From the NCBI GenBank assembly GCA_013076295.1, contig RQOL01000616.1:6290392-6354391 (forward strand): 64,000 nucleotides of DNA. The letters are read 5' to 3'. Below are positions 44,875-58,800 of this stretch, in pieces. Numbering within the stretch: the stretch's first letter is position 1; each line of letters opens with the position of its first letter. Both the position numbers and the translations under genes were made by a program. This DNA comes from Sanderia malayensis. Taxonomy: Eukaryota > Cnidaria > Scyphozoa > Semaeostomeae > Pelagiidae. Under the pieces are notes generated by a model. It ran no database searches and was not told the DNA's origin. It saw only the letters and a program-made list of their open reading frames with translations.

Positions 44875-47800
44875 TTAATGTGCCACAACATTTCCAAAGC
44901 GAATGGGGGGATTAACGACCTGTCGGAGAAAAGGGGGTCGGTTGGGCCTGGCAGCACCACCTCCAATATCCCTTTGGTTCCCAGCTGCTGGATCGACCTC
45001 CGCCTCTACAGTTTCAGAAAGGGTAATGCCTGGGGTTTCTGGCCCTGGGTGGACTGGGATACCTGGACTTAAGGGTAAGACACAGGGCTTCAAGAGATTA
45101 TGATGCGCAACAAGAGATTTTCCCATGGACGATGTTAACCGGTAATTAACCCCATCTCTTGACTGTATTCTGTAAGGGCCAGTCCATCGTTTACCAAATT
45201 TCCAATGCTTGGGGCGCCAAAGCCAGACCGTCTGTCCCGACTCAAAGGGCTGCCAGTTTCTCTTACTCTTGTTGTCGTACTGGGAAGCTTGCTTAGCTCT
45301 AGCATGGACTAAATTACGCTGTGCAAGTTGATTCGAGTGGCTAAGAGCTTTCCTCAATGACTGGCTATAATTTGACTGGCTGGTAGGATTTCGTAGGGGA
45401 ACACCCAGCTCAACTTCGATAGGCATTCGAGCTGGGCGTCCAAATACCATCTCATAGGGAGAAATACCTGTTGACTCGTGAACACTTGTGTTATATGCAA
45501 AGACTGCTTGGGCTAGCCAATCATCCCAATCAACATTATGTTCTGAAACAAAGCTAGAGATGATACTTTGAAGGGTACGATTTTGTCTCTCTACAAGTCC
45601 ATCACATTGAGGATGGTAGGCAGTGGTACGGGTCTTTTTGATGCCCATCAAACCATATATTTCATGCATGAGTATGCTATCAAAATTGCGACCCTGGTCG
45701 GAATGGAGAACTGTAGGTGGGCCAAAACGAGAAAAAACATGAGACACAAGAATATTAGCTACAGTCGACGCTTTCTGATCGGAGTAGGGAATGCTTCACA
45801 CCATTTGGTGAAGTGGTCCATGAGCACAAGTATGTGTTTGTTTCCGCGTGATGTTTCCTTAATAGGCCCCATATAGTCCATAGCCCAAAAAACAAATGGC
45901 TCGCTAATCTGAATTGGTTGTAAAGGGGCCTTGGTGTTGTGTGGATTCTGCTTAATTTGGCTACATTCAGGACAGCTTTGAATAAATGATTTAATTGATG
46001 CATGCATTTGAGGCCAAAAGAACCGCTCTTTAGCCCTGTAGATAGTGCGAGTAATACCCATGTGACCACCAGAAGGGCCACTGTGTAGACTATGGAGGAC
46101 ACCATTTACCAAGTTTTGGGGCACAACAACAACATTATTGGGAAAAGAGCTATCAGGGTCTATTGATTTCATTAATAAGCCACGATCCACAAAAAGTTGG
46201 TCCCAACACGACCAATATGACGACAAGTGTTGATGTTTCGACCACACAAATGATGGAGGCCGAGGAAAGCCCTGTTCTTTCATTTCAATGACCTTCAAAA
46301 TATTGGGTCTTGGTGTTGAGCTGTGTACAAATCTGTGTCTGGGATAAGACCAACAAAGCAGTTGACAGGGGTGTTCGTGGAATGGTTGGGTGGCTCAGAG
46401 GGAGAAGGGGGACATCTATGATTTAAGCGGAGAGAGCGTCTGCATTTTGGTTTGAGGCCCCGGGGCGGTGTGAAACAACGAAATCAAATTCTTGGAGGGT
46501 CATAATCCATCTGGCGATTCTACCTTTAGCTTGGATAGAATGTAGCCACTTCAAAGCTCTATTATCAGTAATGAGTTGAAACTGACGGCCCAAAAGATAT
46601 ACACGAAAATGGTCAGTTGCAAACACAACAGCCAATGCTTCTTTCTCCATTGCTGTGTAATTTTGTTCTCGGCTTGTGAGAGTTCGACTGGCATATGATA
46701 TTACCCTTTCATGGCCTGATTCATCAAGCTGGGTTAAGACAGCACCAAGCCCAACATCTGAGGCGTCAGTTTGTAGGATAAAGGTTTTGTTCAAGCAAGG
46801 GTAGGCTAAAATAGGTGCTGAGCAGAGGCAGGTTTTGAGGTATTCAAATGCTTTTTGGGTGATATCTGTCCATAGAAATCGAGTAGCTTTTTTAGTGAGG
46901 GCCATTAGGGGAGAGGCAATGGTGGCAAATTCCGGTATAAACCGCCTGTAGTAGCCTGCAAGTCCCAGAAAGGATCGTAGCTCCTCCAGGGTAGAAGGGG
47001 CTGGGATGTCTTGAATTGCCTTAACCTTTTTGGGGTCAGTATGGATGCCGTCTTTAGAAATAGTATGCCCTAAATAAGCAACCTCGTGCGAGCCAAATGA
47101 ACATTTGGAAGATTTAACACGGAGATTTTGCTCTCGAAAACGTTGCAAAACAGATTTCAAACGATCACAATGCTGGTTGATATCTTTGGAAAAAACAATT
47201 ACGTCATCAAAATAGCACAAGCAAGTTTCGTAGGCGAGACCAGACAGGACAACACTTATGGCCCGTGAAAAGGTAGCCGGGCAGTGGATAGACCATATGG
47301 CATGCGTAAAAATTCATATAGACCAGTAGGTGTCATGAAAGCTGTTTTCTCCCTATCTTCTGGGTCTACACTGACTTGCCAATACCCACTGCGAAGATCC
47401 AAGGTACTAAAGATGTTATACCCATTTAAGGCGTCCAGCAAGTCATCAATTCGAGGCAAAGGAATAGCGTCATGCTTAGTTACTAAATTTAATTTCCGAT
47501 AATCAATACAAAATCGATAAGACCCATCCTTTTCTTCACAAGGACAATAGGAGAAGACCAGGGGCTTGTGCTGGGCTTGATAACACCTTGAGTAAGCATG
47601 TCCTGAACTTGCTTGTCAACCTCACCTCTGTAGTGATAGGGGAGGCGTCGAGGGTGTTGGCGGATCGGAGGGGAATCACCTGTGTTTATCTTATGAGAAG
47701 TCACGGTAGTGTGGCCTAAGCCATTGTTAAACACATCGGGATATTCAAGCAAAGTCTGCAACAGATGATTACGATCATGGCTAGATAAACTAGAGCTAAC

Positions 47801-48640
47801 AGCTGTCTCTAATTCTTGCAATGTGCAAGGGTCCATGCTTGGCTGGCAAACACTAGCACAAACATTATCAACAGATGATCTCAGTCTAGCTGGAGGAGAT
47901 TCAACAACTGGAAGAAATTTGGCAACCTTCTGACGAGAATGTAATTCGACTGGGGACTCCGAGGAGTTCAAAACACGTACAAAGACTTTACTATGGCTTG
48001 ATTGATTCAAAGTTGATGCAATAATAAGGGGAGAATCATCTAAACTACATACCATACCTAACTGTTCAGAATACCCTCGAGGTAACTTAGCTTGTAAAAT
48101 ACACTCACTACGACCAGGGATGGAAAACTATCAACAAGAGTGAGGGTGACTGGCCCTTGGCTGGACGACTGGGCAAAGCCAGAAGGCGAACCCACCTGAG
48201 GAGAACTGGACAGGATTCGAACAATTAGAGGGAGTTGAACCAGAAGGTGGGCCCAAGGTATCAAGGGAGTACTGCCATGTGGCCCATTTAAGAAATAGGA
48301 ATCCCCAGAATAAGCCAAATGCAGTTGAAAGGCAACAATAAAATCCCATCCCAGAATGCATTGGAAGGGTTGTAGCATATTATTACATACAAGAAATTTT
48401 AAACTTGAATTCAAAATCACAACCAGGAAATGAGAACTGGAAGGACCGCCCGCACCAGCAGGTTGCAACGGTTGTCCAGTAATAGATAAACAAGTGTTGG
48501 AACTACTTCAAGAACGGTGGACAATGTTTTGCTGTGTACAGCTCTGAAAAATGCGTTGGAAAGCATCAAAACTCAAAATAGATTGCATTGACCCTGTGTC
48601 AACAAGAGCTGACAACTGCTACACCAGTAAAATTACAAGA
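44875..48640 (-). CDS. Gypsy Pol-like polyprotein: PR, RT, RNase H, integrase (frames broken)
   Basis: An aspartic protease site (ALVDTGS) lies near 48600. RT follows at about 47700-47150 with LDLRSGYWQV and FDD at the catalytic site (CYFDDVIVFS). RNase H begins near 46790 (LQTDASDVGLGAVL). The integrase has its zinc-binding cysteines (CPECSQIK, near 45950) and core (MDYMGPIKE; HSDQGRNFDS; HPQCDGLVERQNRTLQ). A C-terminal chromatin/SH3-like barrel region (WLWRPKHWKFGKRWTGPY) lies at about 45230-45150. Breaks occur near 48115, 47530, 47280, 46425 and 45770. Each looks like loss of one base in a short run of the same base. Between breaks the coding sequence is well conserved. Confidence 0.9.
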
Positions 48641-48713
48641 AACAAGGGTTGGCAAGAACTAGGCACGTGGAGCAACAAAGTAGTTCCAAAAGCAAAAGTA
48701 GTGGGATGGCTCA

Positions 48714-49668
48714 TCACTCCAAACCTAATAGTGAGCATCCCCTGAAAGTTAAAGAAAACTTACGATCGGATTGTTGAAATATATCAGATTTTTGGCTGAG
48801 ATGAGTCAAAGTTATGGCACAGTTCTGTGGATGATGGCCCCAGCCATTGCAAAGGGTAACATTTCTGCGCTCTCTGACGTTTGTCGCAATTCGGACGATA
48901 TGACCAGGTGCACCACAGAAGAAACAGCGAACAGAAGAACCAGGACGACGAGGAGGCATGACAGAAGATGGTTGACGAGCAGCTGATGCCGAAATTGCAG
49001 CGATTAGGCTAGCTTGGCCTTCGCGAGCTTGTTGAGTAGGCCCAGCAACATATCCAGCGGTAATTGTTGTTGTTGTTGCTGTTGTGGTTGTTGTTGTTGT
49101 GACAGAGGTTGATCCGCCATGGCCAAGGGCGAGTGGCAACAGCGGCACATGCAGTGGCAGAGCTGGTGGGCAAACCGTTGGAGTGAAACGAAACCGCTGA
49201 GCGAATGACGTCATTGTGGCCAAGGTTGGCGTAGGATCAGATTCCAATAACTTCAATTGTAGTTCTTCTGGCAAGCCTTTAAAGAACTGCCGGCGTAGTA
49301 AGGCATCAAAAGCCGGTCCAGATAAATCCGGTTCAGCGTTCCGAAGTGATTCTTTCAAACGCCAAAGGAAGAGTGTGGGATCTTCTGCGGGGCGAAGGCG
49401 ATGGTCTTCAAACTCTCGATAATACCGCTCACGGTCAGTTGGAGGGCAAAAACACTTGTGCAGGCTGGCGACAAGCTGTCCAGAGATGTTTTATCCCATC
49501 TGAGAGGGTTTCATAATATGTGGCGGCCGGACCATCAAGAAAGGCTGGAAGCTTTAGGAGTTGCGCTTCGGTATTCCATTTGTTAGCGGCAGCACATCGC
49601 TGAAACTGACGAATCCAGACACCAAAATCCCCAGAAGTAAAAGGAGTTGGTAAAATGCTTGAAGCCAT
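48714..49668 (-). CDS. Gypsy Gag-like polyprotein part (frame broken)
   Basis: Starts at 49668 with MASSILPTPFTSGDFGVW and a capsid-like region (LPAFLDGPAATYYETL). The frame then breaks near 49440, and the continuation (FKGLPEELQLKLLESDP) follows in another frame. A Pro/Thr-rich stretch leads to a CCHC-type zinc knuckle (CFFCGAPGH) near 48900 and a second Cys/His cluster. The nucleocapsid would bind the element's RNA. The break looks like one missing base. Confidence 0.8.
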
Positions 49669-49690
49669 ACCTGTGCTCCTGTCACCAATT

Positions 49691-49971
49691 TGTAGCGTGG
49701 CTGGGTAAAGCAGGTATAGTCAAGAGAACACAAGATGTTGCTTGCTCGAGATCAATCATTCAACTAAAATACTATTATAATTTTACCTAACTTAAAACAA
49801 TCATAATACGACACATCAATCAATAATGACAGCACAACAGATATAATATAGACAAACGACACGGTCACAAGTACATCACAGGAAAACAATATAACTAACA
49901 CGAACATGATTCTACTTCTAATATATTAACACAGACATGATACAATTTACTTACGCAATCATAATATTACA
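49691..49971 (-). repeat. 5' LTR of the Gypsy element
   Basis: 281 bp with the same ends as the 3' LTR. The putative primer-binding site follows directly on the element's strand at about 49688-49670. Confidence 0.93.
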
Positions 49972-50594
49972 TAAGCAAGCGGAGGCTGATAAATTTGATA
50001 GCGAAAATCCGGCCCTCGAATATTATCACTTGCTCCCACTCGTATCGCCAACACGACATGTATGATTTGTTTGGCGACTGAAAAGACGCAAGGCATCTAT
50101 TATCAATGTGCCCATGCAAGATAATTTATCGCAATCAAAACACAACGAGGATTGGGCTTTGAGAAATTGAATGTAGAACGGAGTTGAAGATCGCGAAGAT
50201 TGTCCTCGCTGGCAATAACAAAAGAACATAACAGATGTCTTCAGCATCTTCCACAGCATGGTTGCTTTTGTCGTACTGAATGTGCAGGCTCACAACGACA
50301 ATGAAACGACTCACGGACAACAACACAAAGAATCACGTCAATTTATGCATGCGAACAAATACACCGCAAATTTGCTTCGCCAAAACAGTTGCCGGTTTAG
50401 GACGTTGAACATACGTGTGTAGATAAGGGCATTGGTGAATTTGTAATGATAAAATCTAACCATTTGATCAGCGAGTGGACTGCAGCTAGATAGAGCAAGT
50501 CAAGGGCCGTTGAATAACAAATTGCATTGTCAACTCACGACGAAGCAGTGGAGATTGCTTGTGACATTTCTTGTCCATCTTGCATCGCTCTGTT

Positions 50595-53500
50595 ATGATA
50601 TCGGCGCTTGATTTTGAGAATGAATACGTGCACACGGCCTATGAACAACTCGCTCAACATCATATTGAACAATTCGCGCCAAACCATTGGTCGTTTGTTG
50701 ATGAATTCGTCCAGGAATTTCCCGTTGGCTCAATTCTACTTGACGTAGGTAGGTACGGGAAGGTAGGTGGGCAGCAGGTTGTTGTAAAATGTTCTTTCAT
50801 TCCTTCTGTCTCGTAAGAACCCTCACTGTAACAGGATCAAGACCAGAATTGTCAGATTATGTTACTATAATAATACAAGAGGGCATGCATGAAAGGCCCC
50901 GAAAGGATTACTTGTTTTATAGAATAGCAGGTAATCTAAGTAGTCGAAGAAATTTGGAAACGTAGTGAAAGGACATCTGGTAAAATCAATCATACAGAAG
51001 TCATTTCCAAACTGAAGAAAACCCGGGCCAGGCCAGAAAAAAGGAACATATATTCAATCTTTGATTAGAGCTGTCATAGGTTGGGTTCTTGTTTTGTTTT
51101 GCATCAGCCCGGTCTTTGAATTCTGGAGTGTGGTTTTTGGAAACGTGGGAATTCACAAGTGTGGTCAACTACTGCCGATAATATTGAAATTCTGAATTCC
51201 CGGCTGTGCAGTACTGAATGCCCTTGTGCATGCTGGCGGGCTTTGGACACCCAACTTCTCCGCAGATAAAAATTGGCAGCGAGAAGTTTTTTATTTTAGT
51301 TTCAATTTTCAAAATGACCTTGGCGGTTGCTATCACAGATTACATCTTGAAACGAACAGAAAGCTGCTAATGAAGTGTAACCTGTGAATTCTTTACGCTG
51401 TTTCTTTCAGAAATGTCTTAATCACAACATTTTTTATAAAACACCTGCGCTTACAAGGCAGCACATGTGTTTATTCACACCGGTTATAATGTCCTCGTTT
51501 TCTGATCTGATTTTCTTTTTTTGTTTAACAATAATCTTTTCCATCACGCTTTTCACAACGGCAAGGAACATCTGATACCCAAAAACTTGTATTGCGTTAG
51601 AAAAACCCATCCTATCATATCATGACTATTCTTGACGGGAGACGCATGTTACCTTGTGGTATCAGTTGATGACCATCACCAGCAAGCCACGAGCCATAAT
51701 ATTCACGGGACAACTCTTTCATGGGTTTGCAACCAACAAATTGGGCTTTTTACTGGATCTGACTTAAATGGGGGCGGGCGTTAATCGAATTATTACGGTG
51801 TATGTAATCCCAACAAGACTTCACTCTGATCAGGAAACCCTTTTTCACCCCCAGGGTGCGGCAAAGGCAAGTATCTCAGACAAATTTCACAAAGTTTCAT
51901 GATTGGCTGCGACAGGAGCTCCTCACTTTCGGACATCGCTTGTTCCCGTGGTAACGAAATCGCCACCTGCGACATAACATGTATGCCGTTTGACGATGCG
52001 AAATTCGACGGCATCATCTGCATATCTGTGATCCACCACCTTGCCACGGAAGCAAGACGAGTAAAAGCATTGAACGAATTGTCACGCATGCTCAGACCGG
52101 GGGGCAGACTGCTGATCACTGGGTGGGCACTCGAGAATAAATACAGAAAGGTAGGAGAAAGATAGACTCATTACATTGCGTCCCTGTGCCTCGCTCGCAA
52201 TTCGCTCAACACAAGGGACTTATTGACTTACTGTTCAAAAACTGTCCAAAAAATTAAAGCCTCGCTCTCATGTAATGCTAGAAGATTAAAATTTGGAAAA
52301 TGCCGGGAGGACTCAAAAATTTCAATATTTTGTGTTGCCGCCTCTGAGCTGAACAAGTTTTCATTTTATTTGAAACGAAAGATGCAAATGGATGCAATTC
52401 CAAGGTTTTTTATTTGGAAGTATAGAAACAGGTAAGTTTCATTTTTAGTTTCCAATCTAGTTCTTGTTGGATTTTGCAAATTACAAGCGGTTGCTTAACT
52501 TGATTTCATGTTTGATTTGAAAAACATGTCTAGGCCTTTGACGAACCGACAAATTCATTTTTTGGGTTATTTTATGAACAATGAAAAGTAATTATTTTCA
52601 TTGTTACATTCATAGATTAAATCTCGGATGCATGGTCAGCTGAAGGACGAAGAACTAGTATTTAACAGTAAATTAACACGCTTCAATGAACCATATTTTC
52701 TAACTTTACTTTTGGTTATGTTGAATTGAAAAAAGAAACTTTGATATACTCAATATTTACTTTGAATTATTTAGAGAAAACAATTTTTAATTTTGACTAT
52801 AGAACAATTTTTCTTGATAATGAGATTATTAGTATGTAGTTTTATATGTAATAATACATGAAATGTTTTTTGTTTTTTTAATTGGTGGTGAATACACGCG
52901 TGTTGTTTTTCATAATCATGAATACAACAAGTCCTGATGAAATGTAATTCTCAAACGAAAAGCAGTTTTTATCTTAACTTGTGCAAGACCCATATACAAA
53001 AACAAAGAATTGGTGAGGACTTTTTTGTAAATATTTCTCGGAAAAGCACGAAAATTTATTGAATTTATATCCATTTTAAATTTTCTCACAGCTTCGGCAT
53101 TTTCCCGCCATTAAATTAAAAATTGACGCCACGCCACTTCTCATAGTCCAGCTTGGTCCGTAAAATATCGAGTTAAACCTTATCTTACATGGCCTAAGTT
53201 GTGGTTGAATGTGATTGGTCAAAAAGAACAATAGCCATTGTTTAAAAGCCAAATGCTGCAATCTGATTGAGCCGACAAAAATTTGTCGGGAGAGGAGATT
53301 TTCGGACAGTTTTTGACCTGAAAGTCCATAAGTCCTTCAAACGAGCGAGTGAAAACTAGCGAGGCACAGGGACGCAATGTAGTGAGTCTAGGAGAAAGAA
53401 GGCAGTATTTCGTTTGAAATAAATCTCCATGATATAAAGAAACAGTTATAATTTGTATCAGTGATATTTTTATCATCATGGACATTGCTGGGATTCTTTT

Positions 53501-54593
53501 CTCTCTATTATAATCGTCATAATTAGCATCGTCACTGTTAGCTTTACCACCATCATCATCATCATCATAAAATTGTCCTTACCATGGCTTGAAATAATAG
53601 TATGTTACAAATGCTTTATTGTTTCACCTGTTGCTATTCGTGTATCCATCATGTTCCAGTAGTCAACAAACCAGTGTGGGTATAGTCTCTGCATTTATTG
53701 TTGCCAGTGAACGCTGTTAATCGATATGTTTCCATTCCTTCAAATAGTTCAATTGTCGAGATGTGTTGGTACCAGCAGAACTGACAACAACCCATCACAA
53801 CAGTAAAGGTAAGCCATTAATTTACCAGTAAAAAGCACTCAGCATATGAAAATGTCTCTCTGGTCCACAGATCAATTGAAAGCTACATCTATTTAGCAGC
53901 ATGTACGAATAGTCAATGTCCACTAGTAAAAGCATCTCCTTTCTGGATGCTTTGTTGAAATATCACTGTCATATAATCATAGATGAAAATTTGAAGAGTG
54001 CCAACCATGGTACCGCAGCCAACAGAACGCTTGACTTCCTGTGTCACCATGCAAGTCGCCTGACAACCAAGATAAACAAAGTTCACAGTTTGTTCTGTGA
54101 AGAACTGGAATCACTGAAATCCAAATTACACGCCGCCAGCAACGTGACTGACACGATACAGCACTATGTTGTTCACAGGAAGCGATCGCTGTGGCTTTGG
54201 GTGGAAGACAGAGCAGTCTTGAGCAAACTGGGACACTTGTTCAGGACACAGGTTATTCGCAGGACACGGAGTAGTAACGACATCCCATCACTCCAACAGC
54301 AACAACAACAACAACAACAAAAAGAGGAGTATTATCATCATCATCATAATCATGATTATAGACAGTGTCATGTTGCAGCAACGCCAAATGAGGACGAAAA
54401 AGATGACGATGATTATGATGATGTGGGGGAGGGCAAAACCAATTATAACTTACACAGGTATTATCACGTCTTTCAAAAAGATGAAATACCAAATCTGATA
54501 GAGAATCACGTGGACAAACTGCAAGTTATCGATGAAACTTTTGCGCAGGGTAATTGGGTCGTGTATGCCAAAAAGCTGAAGCATGCACAATAA
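50595..54593 (+). CDS. Trm9/ALKBH8/TRMT9B-type tRNA wobble-uridine methyltransferase
   Basis: Three exons, 50595-50748, 51855-52150 and 53913-54593, join in phase to give 376 residues. Exon 1 has the family start (FENEYVHTAYEQLAQHH) and leads into the SAM-binding motif I (LLDVGCGKGKYL, across the intron). Next come GCDRSS, CDITCMPFDDAKFDGI, SVIHHLATEARR and LRPGGRLLITGWALE, all close to Trm9/ALKBH8. These enzymes methylate cm5U at the tRNA wobble base. The C-terminus RYYHVFQKDEIPNLI...GNWVVYAKK is the conserved end of the family. Between them lies a ~180-residue insert with polyQ, His-rich and Asp-rich runs and no match I know. The exon 3 acceptor (GAATAG|TCA at 53912) has a poor pyrimidine tract, so an exon may be missed in the 1.76 kb intron. 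Confidence 0.85.
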
Positions 54594-54599
54594 TTATCA

Positions 54600-55870
54600 A
54601 CAATTGCATGCAATAGTGAAGATGACTGGTGCAGTGAATGGCTGTTTCAGGATGGTTATCATATAAAGCGGGGGAATAATTAAGATCCGTAGATTAATGT
54701 ACGTAGTTTTTGCAATAAGCATTTTTAACATGATGCAATAAACCTTTCTGAGCACAGATCGTCTCTTATTTGCAAAACTTTCCTTCATTATTAAGCATTC
54801 CTTCCCTCTTCTCCAAAATATTGCATACTTTTTTATCAAAAGTGAGCGTTTTTCTTTCTTCATCCGAAATGTATGCTGCTTGATTCAAAACACATCCCCC
54901 TCTTCATCCTTCTTTGATCCACAGAAACTAAAAGCACATTATTATTACGTTACCACAAAACAACATGGACATAAAGTCCATATACACTGCTTGGGACATT
55001 ACTCGTATCATAAACATAGCATATATGTACATGCTTAAAAATCTAATCAAATGAATCTGATAAATCATAGAAATTACTTAAAAGCAAAGAAGCTGTCCTC
55101 TTCAACAACAAGTAGCTAACGCCCCTCAGCAACGAAACAGCATAGACATAAATTATTACTATATCTACTTATATAGTGTCTCTACAGTTATACTATTGTG
55201 TGGGTACAGTGCACCTTCTCCAAAAATAATATTCCTTGGCCTGGTCGTAACGCAGTTAAGATTGCTTAAAATAAATTATACACAGGTTGCAAATGCAATT
55301 TACTCAATTGTGTTTCACTGACAAAATGCATATAGATCTTTCAGCATGTGTCTGCGAGTCTAGATCTCAAGAATAATCTGGTGGGGATTATTTGGGCTTT
55401 TCGGAAAAACTTCATATAAACCCAAGTGTTTTTCGTGGAAAATGCCGAGATACAATAGTACATGGAAGCCAAATCGTGACTACGAGCCTCTAAGACTTTA
55501 GATAAAATGCTCAAATTGAAGTGTTACCACTTTGTAAAAGTCGACACAATTAGGTCGTTTGTTTCCAAGTCAATGAATTCAACATTGACATTATTGGTTG
55601 ATTATTAAAGGGTCCTGAACACCCGACAGCTGCAAGAATATCATCCCTTTACGCTACACCCTGACAGGCCCTGACAGCGAGTAGCTTTCACAGTGAGCTT
55701 CACTGCAAAGCTCCACAGAGCGATGGAGGTGAAAATCTTAAAAACATACGGGCAACCTGTAAAAACGTTCCGAAACCAAGCCCTCTGATGCATATTTGAA
55801 AATACTTACATAAATAATGATAATAATAATATTCATTCACCTGATAAATAAGTTTCGTCCTGCGGTATGC
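54600..55870. other. Intergenic, no gene seen
   Basis: AT-rich sequence between the convergent 3' ends of the methyltransferase gene and the RSBN1-type gene. I see no supported coding frame or element ends. Confidence 0.55.
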
Positions 55871-55877
55871 TGGATAA

Positions 55878-58800
55878 TTATTCTTCATCAATCGAAAACG
55901 ATGATTCATCGTCATCATCATCATCATTTGTTGAGTTGCCGTCTGAAGATGACGCTGATGACGTTGATGAAGACGATGAAGAAGATGATGATTCTTCTTC
56001 TTTAGTCTGGTCAGGGTAGTACTGTTTGAGTCGGATGTGCCAGGCAATGCTAGTGCAGGCGGATATGGTCTTAAACTGGTGACACACGTTTCTCGGTATG
56101 AAGTAAATATCGTCGTCACGGAGTGTGATCCTTGAGTAACGCACGCCTTCTCGCCTCAACTGGTTCAGTTTTCCTTCGTCAATCCATTGAACACACTGCA
56201 AACGAAAGAGCATCAGTTAGGCATTGCATATGAAGAAAACGTTATCTTATCGTCATCATAGCATCATTAAAGATTGCATCCAAACATCAACACTGATAAT
56301 TTGATATTACTATTCATAAGAAAAGAAACTTGCAAAACAAAGCAAAAGGGATTGGCAGTTTCTCGAGAAGAAAAAACTGTGCCAAAATGTTTTGTTGTAG
56401 CTGACTGGTGGAAACCAGTGAAAGATAAAAAATAAACTAAAACACAATTGATGCATTACATCACTTGGAGGGCAAATTCACACCCACAAAGCTTTCAAGA
56501 CACGTTCATGTTTATCAATTAATACTTGAATAATCACAACAATACATCAATCAATATCACATCACTGCATATTACAATTAATGTCATGCAGAAAAACTAA
56601 TTAATTGATTTGATGAACTGATTGTCATGAATAATTAACCAGGTACCAATATATATTCTTCCATGAGAGGAAACATAAAAATAGAAGTACAAAAGAATAA
56701 AAATGAAAATTACCTGAGACACAGGTGGTTCATACAAATCAAGTTGCATTTTTTCAACAATGGTCAGAAAATCTTCAGGATGGAAACAGATCACATCCTT
56801 AACTTCTCGAAAATGTGACGACCTAAATTCAAGAGAAAATAATAACAACGGTTTATCAGTGTAATGAATGCTCAGTAATTTGGCACTGCTAACCAATATT
56901 TTTTCTAATTTCTCTAATGTCTTTGTGAAAGTGTTTGAGGTTGTCAGTTCAGTGGCAGTCATCATCAGATCTCCTGAGACATTTGCTCAAAAAAGACACA
57001 CAGGGCCGGTTCCATGGGGGGGTGTGGGGGGTTTGACACCCCCCAAGAATTGAGTTTTAGCAATTTACTCGGTAAATTTCGATTTTTGGTCGGTAAAATT
57101 ATGTTACGAAAGTTTATATGGTTTTGTGGTAAGGTTTTTTTTTAAATTGCTCGGTACATAAGAGCTTACACCCCCCGAAGAAAATTTTCTGGAACAGGCC
57201 CTGAAGACACATAATCTAGTTTCATAACTTTCACTCTGTCCAATGATGAAAGTATCTCTCAAAATGTCGCACTTATAATCCCTCCTACCCATGACATAAT
57301 AAACCATGCCATGATTATCAGTTTTGTCTTAAAAGATACTAACCCACTAACAGCTAGTACGTAATTGGACCTGCACTGTATGTTAAGATTATACTTTCAT
57401 CCAGAAGCACAGTCACAAATGTCCAATAAAATACAAAAGACCTAGATATATCTCACCTTGATCCGATGTGAATAGCTTTTAAAACTCCAACGGCAGCAGT
57501 TGTTTGCCTATCAAGTCCATGGCCCACATGATCTGCATGACATTTGGTCCTGTCCTCTGCCAGAGATTCTCGTGGCTCAGAAGTTCGAGGAAGGTATTGA
57601 AGATTCTGAAGCTCATTTACACCAGTCCTACACAAGAGACCAAAAATTAACTATCTAAAAAGGTGGACAAAAGCTCCTGGGGCACTTGTAAAAATACAAA
57701 AATGGCTATCAACATGTAAAGTTCCTTTTCTTCCTGAACTTTATTCAACCAATTCTTTCCCCTGAAAAAATGTTCCTTTTTCATTCAGACCCTTTTGATC
57801 ATCGTGCAAAAAGAAATTTGCCAAAATTGTATAAGACTGTCTCTAGAGGCAGCATTGCCTGGGGAAGGAGGAGTGTGATAGATCCATGCTAAATTTGCGA
57901 AATTCGTAAGCTTCCCAGAGCCTTTGTTGCCTATTGTAAATTGGCATGGCTTGATTAATAATAAAAAGGCTTCAAAATTCAATCAATGCATTGCAAGAGA
58001 GCATGTCAGAAGCCATATAGCTAAAGCTTCTCTCAGAAGATTAAAAAACAATGCACTTATGTGAGGTGTTAAACTACCTGCACACATCCAAGTCAAGTCA
58101 TTAGCATCTTACACCACAATCAATGAGAATGATATCAGAATGAAAGTGCATCACCCTACCTTCTTCTTTTAACTTGAGGTGATGCTCTGGGTCCCTCACC
58201 AGTTGGGACCATTTGTTCTCCAGGTCTTACCCACAAAATTGGACCATCGTTACTCAATCTTCTATCAAGCATGTGGAGCACGGATAGTTGGCCCCAGGGA
58301 AGGGTTTTGTACAGAAATGGATTCTCCTCCAATTGATCGAGGACCTCTGAAAACAGACCACCAGATTCACCATCAACAGTTCCCACCAAACTGAACTGAT
58401 TCAATGGGCCAGATCTGTATGTTCCATTATTAAAGGTGTTTTCAACCCTTGAGCAGAATTCATTAATTGTTATTGTCTCAATATCTGACTTCTTGCCAAG
58501 AACATCTGTTATTATCATGTGATTGGGATAGTTATCTGCCAAATACCTCATTGGTTCTGGCATTTTTGCTGCTGCGCCATGCACAATGCCCATGACAATA
58601 TCTGAGGCACCCTCTCTTCTCTCCCTGAATACCAGCTTCAGGAAATCGTTGACAAACTCGTCAAGGTATTCTTGCTTAACCTTTGCAACCTCATCAATGT
58701 AAGCATGCAGCACAGAAGCTCCTCCATTAGGATCGGTTTCCAAGTGGATGTATTTTCCAAACTTGGTATCCTTGTGTATTGACTGCCTTATTCTGTGGTC

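Larger units (their letters stand above)
44548..49971 (-). mobile_element. Complete Ty3/Gypsy LTR retrotransposon
   Basis: The element is 5424 bp on the minus strand. The two 281 bp LTRs look identical by eye and begin/end TG...CA. A 4 bp target duplication TAAG is at 44544-44547 and 49972-49975. A purine tract (minus strand) lies against the 3' LTR at about 44829-44850, and a putative primer-binding site starting TGGTGACAGG lies just inside the 5' LTR. Gag, protease, reverse transcriptase, RNase H and integrase follow in the usual gypsy order. At least five single-base frame breaks interrupt the coding region (see the coding entries). An uninterrupted copy of the target repeat lies at 43645-43700. 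Confidence 0.95.

Noticed and set aside
53540..53575. (CAT)n stretch as a possible regulatory array
   Set aside because: A short simple repeat with nothing else to support a function.
54253..54492. Minus-strand frame rich in His and Asp
   Set aside because: It is the complement of the polyQ/His/Asp-coding part of the Trm9-like exon.
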